From Mycobacterium interjectum (GTDB lineage Bacteria; Actinomycetota; Actinomycetes; Mycobacteriales; Mycobacteriaceae), in NCBI GenBank assembly GCA_002102225.1, contig LQPB01000058.1, positions 62,001-126,000 on the forward strand: a stretch of 64,000 nt of DNA. The letters are read 5' to 3'. Positions 61,895-64,000 of the stretch are shown in pieces. The translations under genes and the position numbers were made by a program. Numbering within the stretch: the stretch's first letter is position 1; the number at the start of each line of letters is the position of its first letter. The notes below the pieces were generated by a model. That model made no database searches, was not told the origin of the DNA, and saw only the letters and a program-made list of their open reading frames with translations.

Positions 61895-63202
61895 ATGACG
61901 TCCCCGGTGAAGGAGAACCCCCCACGTAACCCGCCGTACAAGACGGCCGCCGTGGTGTTCTTGATAGTCGCCGCGGTGGTGCTGGCGCTCGTGTGGCTGC
62001 AGTTCCGGGGCCGGCTCACGCCGAAGACGCCCTTGACGATGATCGCCCCACGGTCGGGGTTGGTTATGGATCCGGGGTCGAAGGTCACCTACAACGGGGT
62101 GGAAGTCGGTCGGGTGGCCCAGATTTCGGAGATCCAGAGCGACGGCACACCCGCGGCCAAGTTCGTCTTGGATGTCAATCCCAAGTACATCAACCTGATT
62201 CCGGCCAACGTGGAGGCCAATATCAAGGCGACCACGGTGTTCGGCAACAAGTATGTGTCGTTGACCTCGCCGAAAAACCCTCTGCCACAACGCATCACAC
62301 CGCAGCACGTGATCGACGCGAGGTCGGTGACGACCGAGTTCAACACCTTGTTCGGAACGATCACCTCGATCGCGGAGAAGGTGGACCCGGTCAAAGTCAA
62401 CTTGACGCTGGCGGCGGCCGCGCAGGCACTGACCGGCTTGGGCGACAAGTTCGGGCAGTCGATCGTCAACGCCAACGCCATCCTCGACGACATCAATCCG
62501 CAGATGCCGCAGCTCCGGCATGACATCCAGCAGCTGGCAGCCCTCGGCGACACCTACGCCAAGGCGGCGCCGGATCTGTTGGACTCCCTCAACAACGCCG
62601 TCATCACGGCGCGCACGCTGCACCGCCAAGAAGCCGACCTGGACACCGCGTTGTTGGCCGCCGCCGGGCTGGGTAACACCGGCGAAGACATCTTCCGGCG
62701 TGGCGGGCCCTACCTGCAGCGGGGGGCCGCCGATCTGGTCCCCACCGCCCAACTGCTCGACACCTACAGCCCCGAAATCTTCTGCACCATCCGCAATTAC
62801 TACGACGAAGAACCCGCGGCCTACGCGACGACGGGCGGCGGTAACGGCTACGCGCTGCGGACCATGACGGAGCTGACGTCGGCATTGGGCGGCATCCTGA
62901 CGCTGCCGGGGCTGGCCGGCACCGTGGCCACGATGGGGCTGCTCGGGCTGGCCGGAGTGGTGGGCGGCGCGCCGAATCCCTATGTGTTTCCGGACAATCT
63001 GCCGCGCGTGAACGCCCGGGGCGGGCCGGGCGGCGCCCCGGGTTGCTGGCAGGCCATCACCCACGACCTGTGGCCGGCGCCCGAATTGGTAGTGGACACC
63101 GGCGCCAGCCTCGCGCCGTACAACCATCTGGACACCGGCTCGCCGTACGCCATCGAGTACGTGTGGGGCCGCCAAGTCGGGGACAACACGATCAACCCAT
63201 GA
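61895..63202 (+). CDS. mceA: MceA-type substrate-binding protein
   Basis: A 435-residue Mce protein. One N-terminal transmembrane helix (TAAVVFLIVAAVVLALVWL) is followed by the MCE domain: PRSGLVMDPGSKVTYNGVEVGRVAQI, then a helical barrel part and a C-terminal beta tail. Mce proteins form a periplasmic hexamer tunnel for lipid transport. Its stop overlaps the mceB start as ATGA. The operon number (mce1-8) cannot be fixed from the window. Confidence 0.93.
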   Translation: MTSPVKENPPRNPPYKTAAVVFLIVAAVVLALVWLQFRGRLTPKTPLTMIAPRSGLVMDPGSKVTYNGVEVGRVAQISEIQSDGTPAAKFVLDVNPKYINLIPANVEANIKATTVFGNKYVSLTSPKNPLPQRITPQHVIDARSVTTEFNTLFGTITSIAEKVDPVKVNLTLAAAAQALTGLGDKFGQSIVNANAILDDINPQMPQLRHDIQQLAALGDTYAKAAPDLLDSLNNAVITARTLHRQEADLDTALLAAAGLGNTGEDIFRRGGPYLQRGAADLVPTAQLLDTYSPEIFCTIRNYYDEEPAAYATTGGGNGYALRTMTELTSALGGILTLPGLAGTVATMGLLGLAGVVGGAPNPYVFPDNLPRVNARGGPGGAPGCWQAITHDLWPAPELVVDTGASLAPYNHLDTGSPYAIEYVWGRQVGDNTINP

Positions 63203-64000
63203 AGATCACCGGGTCCGCCATCAAGCTCGGCATCGTCTCGCTGGTGCTGCTGCTCATCACGGTTTCGATCGTCGTCGTATTCGCTCAGATGCGCTTCAAC
63301 AGCACCAACAGCTATTCCGCCGAGTTCAACAACGCCAGCGGGCTGAAAGACGGCCAGTTCGTCCGCGCCTCCGGGGTGGAGGTCGGCAAGGTCAAAGCGG
63401 TGCAACTGGTCGACGGGGGCCGCAAGGCGGTGGTGAAGTTCGACGTCGACCGCTCGATAACGCTCTATCAGTCGACGACCGCGCAGATCCGCTATCTCAA
63501 CCTGTTCGCCGATCGCTACCTGGAGCTCAAACGCGGCGAGGGCGAAGGCGCCGACCGGGTCCTGGCGCCGGGTGGCTTCATCCCGATGTCCCGCACGTCA
63601 CCGGCACTGGATCTCGACGCCCTGATCGGTGGGTTCAAGCCGCTGTTCCGGGCGCTCGATCCGGAAAAGGTCAACACCATCGCGTCGGCGCTCATCACCG
63701 TGTTTCAGGGCCAGGGCGGCACCATCAACGACATCCTCGATCAGACCGCCCAATTGACCGCGCACATTGCCGAGCGCGACCAGGCGATCGGCGAGGTGGT
63801 CAAGAACCTGAACGTCGTGCTGGACACCACGGTTCGGCATCGCAAGGAGTTCGACCAGACCGTCGACAACTTCGAGAAATTGATCACCGGGCTGCAAAAC
63901 CATGCCGACCCGCTGGCCGCCGGGACCGCGCACCTCAGCAATGCCGCGGGAACGGTGGCCGACCTGCTGGCGGACAACCGCGCCCTGCTGCACAAGGCGA
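63199..64000 (+). CDS. mceB: MceB-type protein (partial, runs off window)
   Basis: The first 267 residues of an Mce protein; the 3' end lies beyond the window. One transmembrane helix (SLVLLLITVSIVVVFAQM) and the MCE core (FNNASGLKDGQFVRASGVEVGKVKA) are clear, followed by the helical segment. ATG 63199 overlaps the mceA stop. Expected next genes are mceC to mceF. Confidence 0.93.
   Translation, partial: MKITGSAIKLGIVSLVLLLITVSIVVVFAQMRFNSTNSYSAEFNNASGLKDGQFVRASGVEVGKVKAVQLVDGGRKAVVKFDVDRSITLYQSTTAQIRYLNLFADRYLELKRGEGEGADRVLAPGGFIPMSRTSPALDLDALIGGFKPLFRALDPEKVNTIASALITVFQGQGGTINDILDQTAQLTAHIAERDQAIGEVVKNLNVVLDTTVRHRKEFDQTVDNFEKLITGLQNHADPLAAGTAHLSNAAGTVADLLADNRALLHKA

Noticed and set aside
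1..64000. CRISPR arrays, insertion sequences, prophage or integrase genes
   Set aside because: None seen: no spaced identical repeats, transposase motifs or tRNA-linked integrase.

Overview
The window is high-GC actinobacterial DNA from a mycobacterium, probably a slow-growing non-tuberculous species. The evidence is two complete PE-family genes and the tail of a PE_PGRS-type protein, an MmpS/MmpL pair, a yrbE/mce operon, a 13E12-type DUF222-HNH gene, F420-dependent and steroid-type oxidoreductases, and many coupled ATGA or GTGA gene junctions. No rRNA, tRNA, insertion sequence or CRISPR array was seen.

Layout. 1-5000: PE_PGRS aspartic-protease-like tail, DMT-type membrane protein, secreted lytic transglycosylase, DUF222-HNH protein, membrane diguanylate cyclase. 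5200-14300: FAD monooxygenase, TetR regulator coupled to a small membrane protein, LLM oxidoreductase, zwf, an esterase, a PE gene, a CitE-like lyase and a cyclic-nucleotide-binding protein with a ribbon-helix-helix-like tail. 14400-25800: NAGGN-type M42 peptidase, epoxide-hydrolase-like protein, second diguanylate cyclase, DUF899/SRPBCC pair, small secreted proteins, FKBP isomerase, and an ATP-grasp ligase coupled to a NylB-like serine hydrolase. 26100-34400: third diguanylate cyclase, hydrolase, MDR/TetR divergent pair with tandem operators, an unusual P450 with a coupled 84-residue partner, and a PE gene. 34900-43700: cspA with a strong terminator, rhlE, then a DNA alkylation-repair block (2OG-Fe(II) oxygenase divergent from an ECF sigma factor and ogt) and a frameshifted aldehyde dehydrogenase. 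43000-58900: TetR-MmpS-MmpL, fabG3, acyl-CoA dehydrogenase/hotdog pair, further MDR, thioesterase, SDR and AKR enzymes, and an acyltransferase. 59100-64000: TetR regulator, palindromic operators, yrbEA, yrbEB, mceA and the start of mceB, which runs off the window.

How the genes work together. Much of the window is lipid, steroid or xenobiotic metabolism controlled by local TetR regulators, four of which lie beside inverted repeats that look like their operators. Membrane export and import are represented by MmpS/L and Mce. Three GGDEF proteins with similar membrane-anchored architecture suggest unusual investment in c-di-GMP signalling. The most unusual items are the P450 lacking the ExxR glutamate, the ATP-grasp/serine-hydrolase pair, the Ogt-like remnant peptide coupled to the 2OG oxygenase, and the cNMP-binding/ribbon-helix-helix fusion. 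Two genes (SnoaL-like and aldehyde dehydrogenase) carry single-base frameshifts.
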